This document shows, one piece after another, positions 12,225 through 24,554 of a stretch of DNA of 64,000 nt. The DNA comes from Abelmoschus esculentus (Eukaryota > Streptophyta > Magnoliopsida > Malvales > Malvaceae): NCBI GenBank assembly GCA_035048815.1, contig JAUCBN010000023.1:1619501-1683500 (forward strand), written 5' to 3'. Each line of letters opens with the position of its first letter. Position 1 is the first letter of the stretch. The notes beneath the pieces were generated by a model, which was not told the origin of the DNA, searched no databases, and saw nothing but the letters and a program-made list of their open reading frames with translations. A program made the position numbers and the translations under genes.

Positions 12225-14958
12225 ATGGGACTGGTACGGTGCAGATCGAGAGTTAAACTATGCACCAAGAAAGCTCAACCGCTGCCATTTTTCCTACCCA
12301 CACCAACCTTACTGACATTATCCAAATTGTTTTCTACTTCCTTTTCCTTTATATCTACACCCCCACCATTGCCATCGTATCTTTCACTTCAGTTTAGTTT
12401 CAGCTCCTCCTTCATCGGCCGCCGACACATGATGAGTGACCCCAAAACCAAGTTTTTGGAGGTCTACACTGTACTCAAGTCGGAGCTTCTTGATGACCCG
12501 GCTTTTGAGTTTACTGATGATTCTCGCCAATGGGTAGAGCGTGTAATTATCTCTCTCTTTTCTTGATGACCCAAGTTTTTATTTGGAATTTTGGATACTC
12601 TTGGTTTCATAGATTAGATACTAGAGTTCTTTTTTTTGCAGCATTAATTCTATAGATGTGTGTGTAAAAGATGTTGGGAAGTTCATCAAGTTGTTTGATT
12701 GAAGCTTTTGATGAATTTATTTGTTAGTCCCTGAAGGTTGAAACTTTTAGGTGGAAATGGTTTCTGTTTCATGATTATTCAAACTCTGAATTCATATTCC
12801 CATTTGTTAATATCTAGTAAGCTTTGAATAGTTTTTGTTTCCTTATTTATTGTCATCCCTCTTCTTCATACTTGAGTAGTATATTTGTATAATTGTTGAT
12901 CATGATAGTCTGTCTTTTCTCTTGTTGCAGATGCTAGATTACAATGTACCTGGAGGTACGGATTCAATCATGGATCGAAATAAAAAACGACAAGTGACTG
13001 GTATATTTTTATATTAAGGGTATTCACTGGTTTTGTTGCTGGCAGGAAAACTGAACCGAGGGTTGTCCGTCATTGATAGCTACAGGTTGTTGAAAGATGG
13101 GAAAGAGCTAAGTGATGATGAATTGTTCCTTGCAAGTGCCCTTGGATGGTGCATTGAATGGGTGTGTTTTAAGGATGCATAATCTTTACAGCTATTTCTC
13201 TTCATATGCATCATTAGTTGTAACTGTTGTTTCGTTTTCCATGTACTAGAATCAAACTTTTTCTTTTGTTAATATTGAACAGCTTCAAGCATATTTTCTT
13301 GTTCTTGATGATATCATGGATGGCTCTCATACACGCAGAGGTCAGCCATGTTGGTTCAGGCTTCCTCAGGTATGATGTGTTAGTTCTTTTGTGCTTTCTA
13401 GGGATTCATCCGTTTGCGGAACCGGTTGAGCCTGTCAATGGAGCTAGAAACTTGATCTTATGGAAATTCTAACTTCTGAAAGTTTCATCGTAGATTGGAT
13501 TGATTGCGGTCAACGATGGTTTAATTCTGCGTAATCAAATCTTCAGAATTCTGAAGAATCACTTTAGAGGAAAACCTTATTATGTGGATTTGCTAGATTT
13601 ATTCAACGAGGTGAGCTTATTGCTTGCACTGCCTGCAGACTACTGATGTTCACTCACTTTTGATATAATCAGTTTCCGCCGGTGTATCTGAACTACTTTT
13701 ATTTAGGTGGAATTTCAAACAACTTCAGGGCAAATGATAGACTTAATCACCACACTTCAAGGAGAGAAAGATCTATCAAAATACTCATTGCCGGTGTAAG
13801 ATTGTATTTGAAATTGCAGCATTCATTGTAACTTTCAGTGAAAATGGTATTCCTTTTAGCACTTTTAACATATCAAATGGTATGTTTCATGCAGTCACCG
13901 CAGGATCGTTCGGTACAAGACGGCTTATTACTCATTTTACCTTCCAGTAAGTAACTTTCTATGTTACAAGTCATTTCCCCCAAGATTTGCTTTTACCATA
14001 CATCTTGGTCATTTGTTCTTTAGGCGCTTAACTTCATAGATATTGTCATTTTATTGTATCAAATCATGCTTCCGTAGTTTCGGACAAGTAATAAGTACAG
14101 TTTGATCATCTGCTTTGACATTCCATTGCTTCTTTTTTCTCCGCGAAAACCAGGTTGCATGTGCATTGCTTATGGCAATGGAGAATCTTGACAAGCATAT
14201 TGATGTGAAGAATGCCCTTGTTGAAATGGGGACCTATTTTCAAGTACAGGTGACTGCTCGTTTCGAGATTAGCTTTTCTGTTTGTTAATTTGACAGCTGA
14301 GATACGAGGAACTGCAGCAATTACTGTTGGTTTAGAAGGGAACATCTTTCGTTGGTATTCACCTAATGAAAATCTTCATTTTGTAGGATGATTTCCTAGA
14401 TTGTTTTGGTGATCCTGAGGTGATTGGCAAGGTGAGTATCATGCTTGCCTAATATGCCGTGTGTCTGGTTATGCAATTAGTTTGACTGGTTTGGTCCCCT
14501 TTTTATAAGGTTGGAACTGATATTGAAGATTTCAAGTGCTCTTGGTTGGTTGTAAAAGCTATGGAACATGCAAATGACGACCAAAAGAAGTTGTTATATG
14601 TATGTATGTATGCATGTATATATGATAGACAATAGTTTGGACTTGCTTTACCTATATGTGTTTGATTTCCAGGAAAATTATGGGAAAGCCGACCCATCAT
14701 GTGTTGCCAAAGTGAAAGAGCTCTACCAAACCCTGGATATTCAGGTTTGTCCAGGTGCAATCTACTTTTGCCTCTGCTCTGAATTCATGTATATGTTTGG
14801 TTGATTAATATCGAGTACTCTACTTGCAGGGCGCATTTTCGGAGTACGAGAGCATGAGCTACGAGAAGATAACAAAACAAATCGAGGATCATCCGAGCAA
14901 AGCAGTACAAGCAGTGCTGAAATCTTTTCTGGAAAAGATATACAAGAGGCAAAAATAA
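12225..14958 (+). CDS. FPS: Farnesyl diphosphate synthase with N-terminal presequence
   Basis: Condenses IPP with DMAPP and then GPP to make farnesyl diphosphate for sterols, sesquiterpenes and prenylation. Twelve exons: 12225-12542, 12931-12955, 13046-13161, 13283-13369, 13494-13610, 13707-13795, 13895-13946, 14154-14249, 14387-14431, 14510-14599, 14673-14744, 14830-14958; all junctions keep phase. From ATG 12432 (MSDPKTKF) the product is 342 residues, the usual plant cytosolic length. Both Asp-rich motifs are intact: DDIMD at 93-97 and DDFLD at 232-236. Y88 and F89, just before the first motif, fit the FPP chain-length gate, and the C-terminus is KIYKRQK. ATG 12225, in frame in the same exon, gives 411 residues; the added segment is rich in Ser, Pro, Leu and Arg with no Asp or Glu, like a mitochondrial targeting peptide (compare Arabidopsis FPS1L). 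Exon 2 is only 25 nt. Confidence 0.95.
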
Positions 14959-17370
14959 GAACTTCAGCAGAACAACAGATGAATAACCATAGCAGACTAC
15001 ATGGTTCTAATCTATTTAGTGTTGGAATTACACTATAGGAAGAGAAATAAGTATGTGTCTAAGTAGCTAGTGTGACCAATTGACAAGATTTATCAATTTC
15101 ATGGATTTGTTGGCAAATTTCTAGAGCAAAACTAATGTTGTGTGCTCTGAAATTGATATCTAATCTGTAATTTTAGTACAGGGTCATATGATGATCTTAC
15201 CAAGTTCGAGGGCTAATTTGATATAAAAGGAAGCTCATTGACCTTTTAACAGAACTTTTGAAGTTCAGGGGGCAATTTGATTAAAAAATTTTTTTTTATT
15301 AATTATACTCGGAGCTTAAAAATTTAATCATAGAAGTCCTACTTGATTGTTTTAAAATAAAATTTTAAATTTTGATCATAAAAGTTTTAAAAACAATATT
15401 TTTTTATCCTTAAAAATTAAATTTTATTTTTATTTTAGTATTTAATAGTTTTATTTTATTTAAACTCTAATTTTTTTAAAGAAATATATTATTTTCTTTG
15501 TTTTTTTTCTTAAAGTTTTAAAGATGTGTATCTTGGTCAGTGGATGCAAAAATTGATATTAACGGAATACGGCAGGAGGGACCATGGACGTAATGGGCCT
15601 AAACAGGGGACCCACACCTCGTCTCAAAACTATATTTAAACTTGATAGAATGGACCATGGACCCAATGGGCCTTAAGAATTGACATGAAAAATTTAATCT
15701 AAGATTCGAACCGATTTATTTGATATGATATTAATCAAAATATGATCTTAATTTAATTTAAAATTTGAAATAAATTAAATCGAACTGAATTGAATTCAAA
15801 TTTTAGTTGAATCGAAATAGACCTGAATCAATTCCACCCAATCGAAATAACCTAAACCGAAGGTAACACTAAATAAAGAAAAAAATATTAAAAAAAATGA
15901 GATTTGAACCGTCACACAACTCATCAAAAAGCCAAATATAATATTAGCTTTATAAAACCATATAAAGATATAAAAACTAACCCGATTAAAAATAATCGAT
16001 CTCCTATTGACTAGTTAAAGTTACATGATTTGAAATCGATTGACCAAATATGACTCGAATCAATATGTTACCCAAACCGAATCATTATGAAATCGAATTA
16101 ACTTGAATCAAAAAATAATAAAACTTAAAATAACTCATACCGTTTTAATCTGAATGAGTCGTTTGTCACCTCTACAAAGAGGACCATGGACCCAATGGGC
16201 CTAAGGAGGGACCATGGACCCAATGGATCAAACCTTTCTTTAACTACAAACTAATTTGCAGTCCAACCGATTGATACCTTTTAATATATATTTCATAGAG
16301 TAACACCTTTTTATTCTCATGTAGTGTAAGAGTCTTTCTAGTCGAACAAAACTCGAATCGATTCGAAAAAATTAAATAATTCGATTTAATTTAAGGTGAA
16401 AATATTTTATTCGTTTTGATTTGATTCAAAATTTTATAAACTCGACTCAATTTGTAAAAAATTTAAATAAAGTTTGAGTTATAAAATAAGAATTCGAATA
16501 ACTCGAAATTTTTAATAATTAGAGGATTTTTTTTAAGCTTGAGATAAAATTCTCAATTTTTTATGATATATACAAATATAAAAAATATGAAAAAAAATAT
16601 ACATACATATCTTATATGATTAGTGAAAGTAGATTAAATAAAACCAAATCATACTATAATATAATAAAATAATTATAATTAAATTTTTATAAGAACTTGA
16701 AAATTTGACTTGACTCGAATTTTTTCAACTCAAGTCTACTCAAAAAAATTTGAATGAAAGTTCAAACGATAAAATTAGACTCGTTAACTCAAATAACTTA
16801 AAATATTTTGACTCGATTCGATAGAACACTCACTCCTATTTATAATATGTTTGAACTAAAATTTTCTAATACCCAAATAAAAAAATTCTTTAAATTGTTG
16901 TTGTTATGATCGTTGAATATTATTATTTTCGTCATTGGAAGTCATCATTGATTTTTCTCAACCATCCATTATCGATAACTCTCAATAAATGTATCAATCA
17001 AATATCGTTAGACTAAAATTATTCACGTTCATCGTTTATCTTTTTATTAATACACCTCTCTTTAATTATCGACAATGATTGATTGAAAGAAAAAAACGAT
17101 AATTTTCGACAAAAACTACAACAATAACGATAATTTGAAAAAAATTATAATTTTAAGTATTAAAAATTTATTTTCTTAAAATTTTTACTATTATATATTC
17201 TTAAATAATAAAAAATAAAACACATCTAAAATTATAACAATTAAAACTTTAAACATCTATTTTTATTACAATAATATTTTAAATATCTCTATCACCCTAT
17301 TCGCTTAAAATCACTGCCGATTTCTCAGATTTTCTATACTACCCTAACCAATCTCCTCGTATATAATCTA
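14959..17370. other. Intergenic DNA with several repeat relics
   Basis: No gene is supported. Near-copies of GGACCATGGACCCAATGGGC start at 15579, 15652, 16181 and 16209 (the last incomplete). At 16330-16830 lies a degenerate TCGA/A-T repeat (words GACTCGATTCGAT and ACTCGAATT), shared with 37440-37740. The rest is AT-rich. Confidence 0.5.
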
Positions 17371-18104
17371 TTCGTTTTTTCCTCTGTTCACCGATAAAAT
17401 TAAGAAGAAAGGACCTTTTCTGAATCTCCGTGAGCTTAAAGTAGGCAACTTTAACGAACTTGTAAGCTTCAGTTGATCTATTACTATTCTATTTCGTTTG
17501 TTCTTAGAATTTTTTTAAAAAGAATTGTTTTTTAGAATCGATTGGATTGGATCATGAAGTTCTCTTTATATGAAGTTTTGATTTTGTGTTTGAATTGGGC
17601 CTTTTTGATTTGTTTGATTGATGGGTATTTGAATTTGAACGAATTCTGTTTATTGGAATATCTGTACTAATTGCTATATACTTCAATTGTAGGTAATAAT
17701 TATGTCTCTGGTCAATGTAATTTTGTAGGATGAATGGGATGACTAATTCTTTGTTGGTAGGATCAGCCATTTTGTTCTCTGGATTATGTTTCATAGTTCA
17801 CGAGTATTGCTGTATGCTTTGCTGCCTGATTGTGTTTGATGAATGTGGGTTTGATTTTGTAAGACAGGTATTGATTTGAGTTTGAGTTTGGGGTCTCGGA
17901 GAAGTCGGCTTTACCTGATTCGAACTCGGGCATTAAAGCTTCAGAATCAGGAAATGGTCAAAAGGTATATCCTCTTGTTTGCCTTTAGAGTTTTTAGACC
18001 GGTTTTGTGTGTAGATAGAATGACATGAATGGGATTTCTGGCTACGTTTGCTGTTGTATAGGTATGGAGTGTTTTGATGCGAGGATAATATCTTGTTGCA
18101 GTGC
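17371..18104 (+). promoter_or_regulatory. Probable spliced 5' leader of the CBL gene
   Basis: A pyrimidine-rich start (about 17380), a possible donor GTAAGC near 17463, and further exon-like islands fit a plant 5' UTR with one or more introns. ATG 17953 (ATGGTCAAAAG, followed by GTATAT) could begin a tiny upstream frame. The exact leader splicing cannot be fixed without transcripts. Confidence 0.3.
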
Positions 18105-19809
18105 ATGGACGGATTGAAGCATTTATGTGTTTCTGTGCTGCAATGCTGTGGTATTGATTTGAACAAGCAATCGGGAGGTCTTGTTGATCCTGAACTTCTT
18201 GCAAGAGAGACAGTTTGTATGTTATCATTCCTCTTTTCTTTTTAAATTATATTGTTAAGCTTTCTGTATTGATTGTGCAACAGTGTTCACACTTTTGCGT
18301 GATTTAACATTTGTTCCGACTTTGGCTGTATTATCTTAGTTATGAGTTGTTCGACTGAAAATCACTACTTTGCTCATCTTGATGCAGTTAGTGTAAGTGA
18401 AATAGAAGCACTTTATGAGCTGTTCAAGAAGATAAGCAGTGCTGTTATAGATGATGGGTTGATTAACAAGGTCTTTCTTGTTTATTTTATTATTATTTCT
18501 TAGTTTATGTATTATTATGTTTGTCAAGTTTTGGGTCTTGATGGTCGCTCCTATCTCGAGTTGGTTCTTCCCTCCTCATCTTTATAGTATTTGTGTTTTG
18601 TCTTATATGGTTATTTTACTGCTTGGTAGGAGGAGTTTCAATTGGCTCTATTCAAAACGAATACAAAGGAGAGTTTGTTTGCTGATCGGGTATATTTATC
18701 TAATGTTAATTAATATTATGTCCGTTTTTTATAGAATTATGTTTGTTAACAGTTAATCTCATCATGCCGATATTTTAACTTAAGCTATTAGAATATTGCT
18801 TGAGTAGCTGTCAATATAGTTCTGATCTCACTGCAGGTATTTGACTTGTTTGATACAAAGCATAATGGAATTCTAGGTTTTGAAGAGTTTGCTCGTGCTC
18901 TCTCTGTATTCCATCCAAATGCACCCATTGATGATAAGATTGAGTGTATGCGTTGAACATTTATCTGTATCAAGATCTTTATTTACCTGTCTTGCTGTAA
19001 GTTGTAATCATGTTAACATAATGGTCGGATGTAAATGATTGGTATGGAAATGGAATTATGAACTTAAGCACGTAGACGATGATTCATGTTTCATTTATCT
19101 GCGGATACTATGAACTTAAGCACATAGACAATGATTTATGTTTAAATTACATGAGAATACTTTTTCTATCATAATTATTTTTATGTACTTTTGCAGTTTC
19201 GTTTCAACTATACGATCTCAAGCAACAAGGTTTTATTGAGAGGCAGGAGGTAAATATCACTCTTTTTGAGGTTGATCTTATGTATTTTACATTTCTTCCA
19301 TCCTTCTTTTGTAAGTTCATATATATTTTATTATCTCCAGGTAAAGCAAATGGTAGTTGCAACCCTTGCTGAATCTGGCATGAACCTTTCGGATGATGTC
19401 ATAGAAAGTATAATTGACAAGGTGATCAACTAATATGATTTAATTGAAGTTGTATCTCTTGTGTTTTTTATTATCTTGCTTCTCGATTCTACGTGTTAAG
19501 TTTTGGAACTTTGCAACAGACCTTTGAGGAAGCCGATACAAAACATGATGGAAAGATCGACAAGGAAGAGTGGAGAAGCCTCGTTTTGCGACATCCGTCC
19601 CTTCTAAAAAATATGACCCTTCAATACCTTAGGTGAGTTCCACAAACTCTAGTACATAAGTTAACACCACTGGTCGTCGATAACCGATAAAATACTTGTT
19701 GCGCGTGATATGTGATCATTTTGAACTGTTCTTATTTGTTTCTTTGAGTAGGGATATCACCACAACATTCCCAAGCTTTGTTTTTCACTCACAAGTTGAC
19801 GATACCTGA
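18105..19809 (+). CDS. CBL: Calcineurin B-like calcium sensor, CBL2/CBL3 type
   Basis: EF-hand sensor that binds and activates CIPK kinases, usually at the vacuolar membrane for the CBL2/3 branch. Eight exons: 18105-18216, 18388-18470, 18630-18689, 18837-18945, 19197-19249, 19341-19421, 19520-19632, 19752-19809; phases agree throughout. From ATG 18105 the product is 222 residues; the family standard is 226. Four EF hands are visible: the variant first hand (AVIDDGLINKEEF), DTKHNGILGFEE, DLKQQGFIERQE and DTKHDGKIDKEE. The C-terminal FPSF motif, whose Ser is the CIPK target, is present. The four missing residues correspond to codons 18093-18104, which read TTG TTG CAG TGC (LLQC), where relatives have M-x-Q-C. 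The start codon therefore looks changed to TTG. The next ATG begins MDGLKHLC, which loses the first palmitoylation-type Cys but keeps those downstream. Confidence 0.88.
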
Positions 19810-21324
19810 AATCAACAATTAGATTCAAGCTTTCAGGGACTGTGTATTGTTTCATTCTAGACAATATGTGCCAAGAATGAGTTTATGCTATATTTTGGTT
19901 CATTGGTTTAATTTTTTTCATAGTGTGGGTCTATATTATTTCAGTCGTTGAACATTCTTCTGGTTCTTCCGGACATGCCGAAGCATTTTGCTTGCATTTT
20001 TTTCTCTCTATGGTATCGAAACGTAAAAAGTCTCACTTTGTTTGATATTCTTTTATACCAGAGCTTAGAATATTGAAATCTTTGCGTGGATGTTCAATTT
20101 TTGTCATAAGAATCAAATTATGTGTAAAATTTGAGTGTAAAATTTATTATTATGTAAATTTTATCAGCCATCAACATCATTTTAACAGAAAATTTTATTT
20201 TGTCACATTTTTTTTTATCTGGATGACCATTTCTGACTTTTATAGTCGAAAGATGCAACAAAAAAATATTTTATAGTTGAATAAATATCCCGGTAGGTTA
20301 CTCTTTCTTAGAAGTAATAATAAGCAATTTATTGTAATATATAAATTTATTATTTTTTGAATATCAAATATTAATTTTTATGTAATTTGGATATAAATTT
20401 AGTATCGATTAAATAGATTTTTACCGATTCTAATTGAGTGACCAATAAGGATAGAAAATTTATATAATCTTTTTGATCATAATTATTAACGATGCAGTAT
20501 TGGGATGATTATTTTCCTCATATTTAACGGATTCTGACTCGATTTAAACCTATATGATTATGTATTTTTTATATAAAAGAATTTTGTTTATGTTCGGGTT
20601 AGATTTTTTTAAGATGAGATCAGGTCGGATAAGATTTAAGGATGATTATTTGTCCCATATTCTACCGTGGATCATGTCAGTGGTGAAAGCGCTCCTGTCA
20701 CCTTCCCTAAACTTGTTTGTTCATCTGACAGATTATAAAGGGCTTGAAGGATGTTTTAACAGACATGAAGGTCAGAAGTACAATGGATTCTCTTGATCAT
20801 TATAGCTGCCTACTGCAACTACAATATTACAACGAAAAACAAAGAGAAAAAAGTCGTAATCTTAGTTTGTGCATACATGAAATGCTAATCGGACATGGAA
20901 TTGACACATATACATGTACATGTACATATACATATACATATACATGAAGATTTTATTTACCAATCTAATGCTGCTGAGGTATTTCTTAGCAGAAGCAAAA
21001 ACTTTTCAGATTGCAGCAGCCAATGGATTTACACATTTTTCAATCAAATTTATGAAAGCAACACATGAATCCACCATTTCCTTGAGGATTACTTACATTA
21101 TTTTCAAGTCATTGAAAACTCAAAACACATTGATTTGATATACTAACAGAATTGAACTGACAGCAACCCAATAAACTAAATAAATACCAAACAACCTGTG
21201 ACAAAAATGACACCATCAAACCACGAATCAGAAACCAAAAGCTTCAGCCTGCCTGTCTGCCTTAACTGAATCCAAAAAGGATGAATCTTTAGAGGAATTT
21301 TCTTTCCAAGATACAAAAAGCAAA
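19810..21324. other. Intergenic DNA between CBL and SFT2-like genes
   Basis: CBL 3' UTR, then AT-rich sequence with no gene recognised. An ACATATAC-type microsatellite lies at about 20908-20945. The last ~100 bases are probably the SFT2-like leader. Confidence 0.5.
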
Positions 21325-23104
21325 ATGAAAGCTTGGTTCTCAGGCGGCGGCAGCAATGGGAATGATGAGCAGGGAAAAGAAGGGTCATCTCTTTTAGCAG
21401 ATTGGAATTCATACACAGCATCAAAAGAAGCAGAAGAGGGCACAACAACTGGGTTTGGGTTTGATCTAGAGTCTGCTGTGAAGTCCGCCAATGATACTGT
21501 CACTGGTACCTTCAATGTGTAAGTTTTCATTATTTTTTCATCATTATTGATGTTTGATTTTATGAGATTTAGTAAAAAAACAAACTTGCATTCCCATATT
21601 TGGATGTTAGTGAAATTGAGTGTTGTGTTCTGGATTTTTTGCTTGATTGCCAATTTGATCTTGGGATCAGGATCTAAGCATAATTCCAAATCTGGGGAGT
21701 TTGACTTTGCATGGTTCTTGCTGTAGATACTGTTGTTGGTGAATTGGAGATTTTTATGCATCTGGCCAATGTTAATTAAGTTTGATGAAGAACATTGTTT
21801 GGTTTTGTTAACAGTCATCACTTTGCACTATAGAAAGTGAACTCATTTAGCATATGTGCTGGCCTTGATCCCCGACTTTCCTCTGTTCTGTTGAGTGTTA
21901 TCCTGTCAAAAATGGCTTTAGTTTGTTTTAGAATAATACAAGGATGGATGAGTGGACAAGAGCCAAAATATGGTATTTTTAGGTCTTCCAGTTGATGAAG
22001 ACTTTGGGGTCTAACTTCCCCCCACATTATGTTATAGGACCAAGTGGTTATCAGAGCATGATTTTCCTTGGTGTGAATTCGGTTTTGATTTGAGCAAGTT
22101 AACTGAGTTCAATCATGAAATCAAGTGTAGTGTCTTAGTTATTCATTCATATATGCTGTTTAGGGTTGTCCTTGGCAGCACCATAGTGTAGCGTTCCAAT
22201 GGTGATCTTCACGAGTATGTATCGAAATGCAGATCTGTAGACTGTTAGCAATTCATGTCTTTGCTACCTGGAGTGAGATTGAACCATTTGGTGCCACATT
22301 CAGCTTGTAGTTAGGATAGTTCAATTCAATAGCTAGTACTAGTAGATTCCTCAGTTTTTTCTGGTTTTCTTTTATTCCCCTTGTTACCATACTACAATAC
22401 AAGCGCAACCTGCTGCATGGTGGTGTACCAGCAAGGAAAAAAAAAGATATCTGCTTCATTTTTCTGGCTGGGATTTTAATCTCTTGTTATTTAGTTGAAG
22501 TCACCATGGGTGACAGACATGTTAATATTCATCTGATACTGCAATTACTTTCGGTTTGGTTCATGGCGGCCCAGTGTTTCAAAAGGGGTGAGGAATCTTC
22601 CTGTGAATCTCCAATCCGCCGCAACTAGTGTCCCTTCAGGAAAAGCACTAATCTATTTCGGATTATTTTTGGCGACGGGAGTCTTTTTCGTCCTCGTTGC
22701 TTTTACCATGTTTCTTCCGGTCATGGTGATCATGCCCCAGAAATTTGCAATCTGTTTTACCCTTGGATGTGGCTTTATCATTGGATCATTCTTTGCTCTG
22801 AGAGGTCCAAAGAATCAGATGGCACACATGTCATCAAAAGAGGTGTGTGTACATATACATATACATATACATGTTATGTTCAGATTCTTTCTTTTTTCCC
22901 TTCAATTTGTTTACAAATTGAGTTCTAGAAAAGGCAACAATAACTTTGATTTTCACACCATATCTGCAGAGGCTTCCTTTTACAGTAGGATTCATTGGAA
23001 GTATGGTTGGAACCATATATGTTTCCATGGTGCTTCATAGCTACATTCTGTCTGTGCTCTTTTCTGTTGTACAGGTATACTGCTCTTTTTACTTGTATTA
23101 ATTT

Positions 23105-23166
<62 letters not shown>

Positions 23167-23322
23167 CATCCAGTTTGATAGTAATAATTTTGCATGAGAA
23201 TTGCATTGTAGGTGGTTGCACTTGCTTACTACGCTGTATCTTACTTCCCTGGTGGGTCTACTGGCCTCAAATATCTCACCTCTGCTCTTACCACTTCTGT
23301 ATCAAGATGTTTTGGGACCTAA
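21325..23322 (+). CDS. SFT2-like vesicle transport membrane protein
   Basis: Four exons, 21325-21518, 22575-22842, 22970-23074 and 23212-23322, in consistent phase, give 225 residues. The N-terminal 65 residues are hydrophilic (Gly/Ser/Glu-rich, starting MKAWFSGGGS). Four hydrophobic helices follow: from about 88 (ALIYFGLFLATGVFFV), 115, 155 and 185. Charged loops lie between them, including the RGPKNQ and RLPFT motifs typical of Sft2/Got1-like proteins. Yeast Sft2 acts in fusion of retrograde vesicles with the Golgi; the plant role is inferred from that. The first intron is long (about 1.06 kb) and the third carries a long TA microsatellite. Confidence 0.9.
23108..23162. repeat. (TA)n microsatellite, about 27 units
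   Basis: Uninterrupted alternating A and T inside the third intron of the SFT2-like gene. Open frames running through it (repeated Tyr-Ile) are artefacts of the repeat. It is likely length-polymorphic. Confidence 0.95.
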
Positions 23323-24554
23323 CCAGAATTTCCTGCCCTCAGGATACTGATAATAATGCTTATATTATCTCATCTTATATGCATCCGAATTTTGATATTT
23401 ATCGTTAGAATGTAATTATCTCTTTATTTAATAAAAAATATTGGATACAAGATAAGGATATATCATCTCATGTTTATAAAAAAATCAGTAACATTTAAAT
23501 TAAATTTTTTATTTAGTCAAAAGCTTAAAATGCTAAAACCATAAATAAATGATAAATTATATCCTCAAACTTTAAATTTCTTTAAATAATCTTTAAAACG
23601 ATTATAATATAATATATATTTATATTATAAGTTGCAATAGAAAAACCAGCAATATTAGACATCATGTTATGTGACCCTTTGTTGTCAGCCTACTTGCTTA
23701 ATTTGATTCCCATGGGATCATAATTGTAATGCTAAACAACTTAAATAATTAGTAATTAACTAGAGATATCAAGCTATCACGTGATGAGAAAAAGTCCCAT
23801 TTAAATTAATTTCTTGATTTTTTTAATAATAATTAAAAATGTAATTAATTAAGGTGATCCACTTCTTTAAGTTTATTAGGATCTACGGTTTGATTTAGAA
23901 TTTGGAGATGGCATGGTTAATAAAAACGGTTGTGAATTTAAAAATAAATAATATTTATGGATTATAAAACGGACATAAAAAATATTAATGATGCTAAGTA
24001 ATTTAAACAATTAATATTTGTTACTATCCACCCATTAATTATTCACCCACTGATTATATGTAAAAATGAGGAAATGATTCACTTGAAAAAAAATTGAGAT
24101 GAACATATATGATTAGTTGGGATCACAAATGACGTAGTAAACAAGGTTCATCTAATAATTTATATATTGTTAAGCTTTTTTTAAAGAAATTTGAGTATTT
24201 TTTATTTTATGTTTTTAAGATTAAATTTGAGACGTTGAGATTGTTTATTTGTCATTATATCAATAATAATGCTTTGTATCCTCAAATTTTACGTTTTTAT
24301 GGTAAATTCTTATTATAATTTTGAATATTTATTTTTTAATAATCTAACTATTATAAATTAAAAAAAAATTCATCTGAACCGAAAAATCGCACAGAATCTT
24401 ATAAACATCTCTTTTTGTTTTAATGTATCTGTGCCTGTACTTTAGGTAGGACACCAAGCTGAGTATTCTAACTTTATCTTATGGAACCAGTGGCATCCCA
24501 GATTTTACAAGTCCTGCCTTTCTAATGTTTCCCTTGATAATATTAACAACCAGA
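23323..24554. other. AT-rich intergenic DNA between convergent genes
   Basis: Lies between the 3' ends of the SFT2-like gene (+) and the kinesin gene (-). No exon or known repeat is supported; both 3' UTRs fall here. Confidence 0.5.

Noticed and set aside
22925..23408. Long Tyr-Ile repeat frames on both strands
   Set aside because: Translation of the (TA)n microsatellite inside an SFT2 intron.
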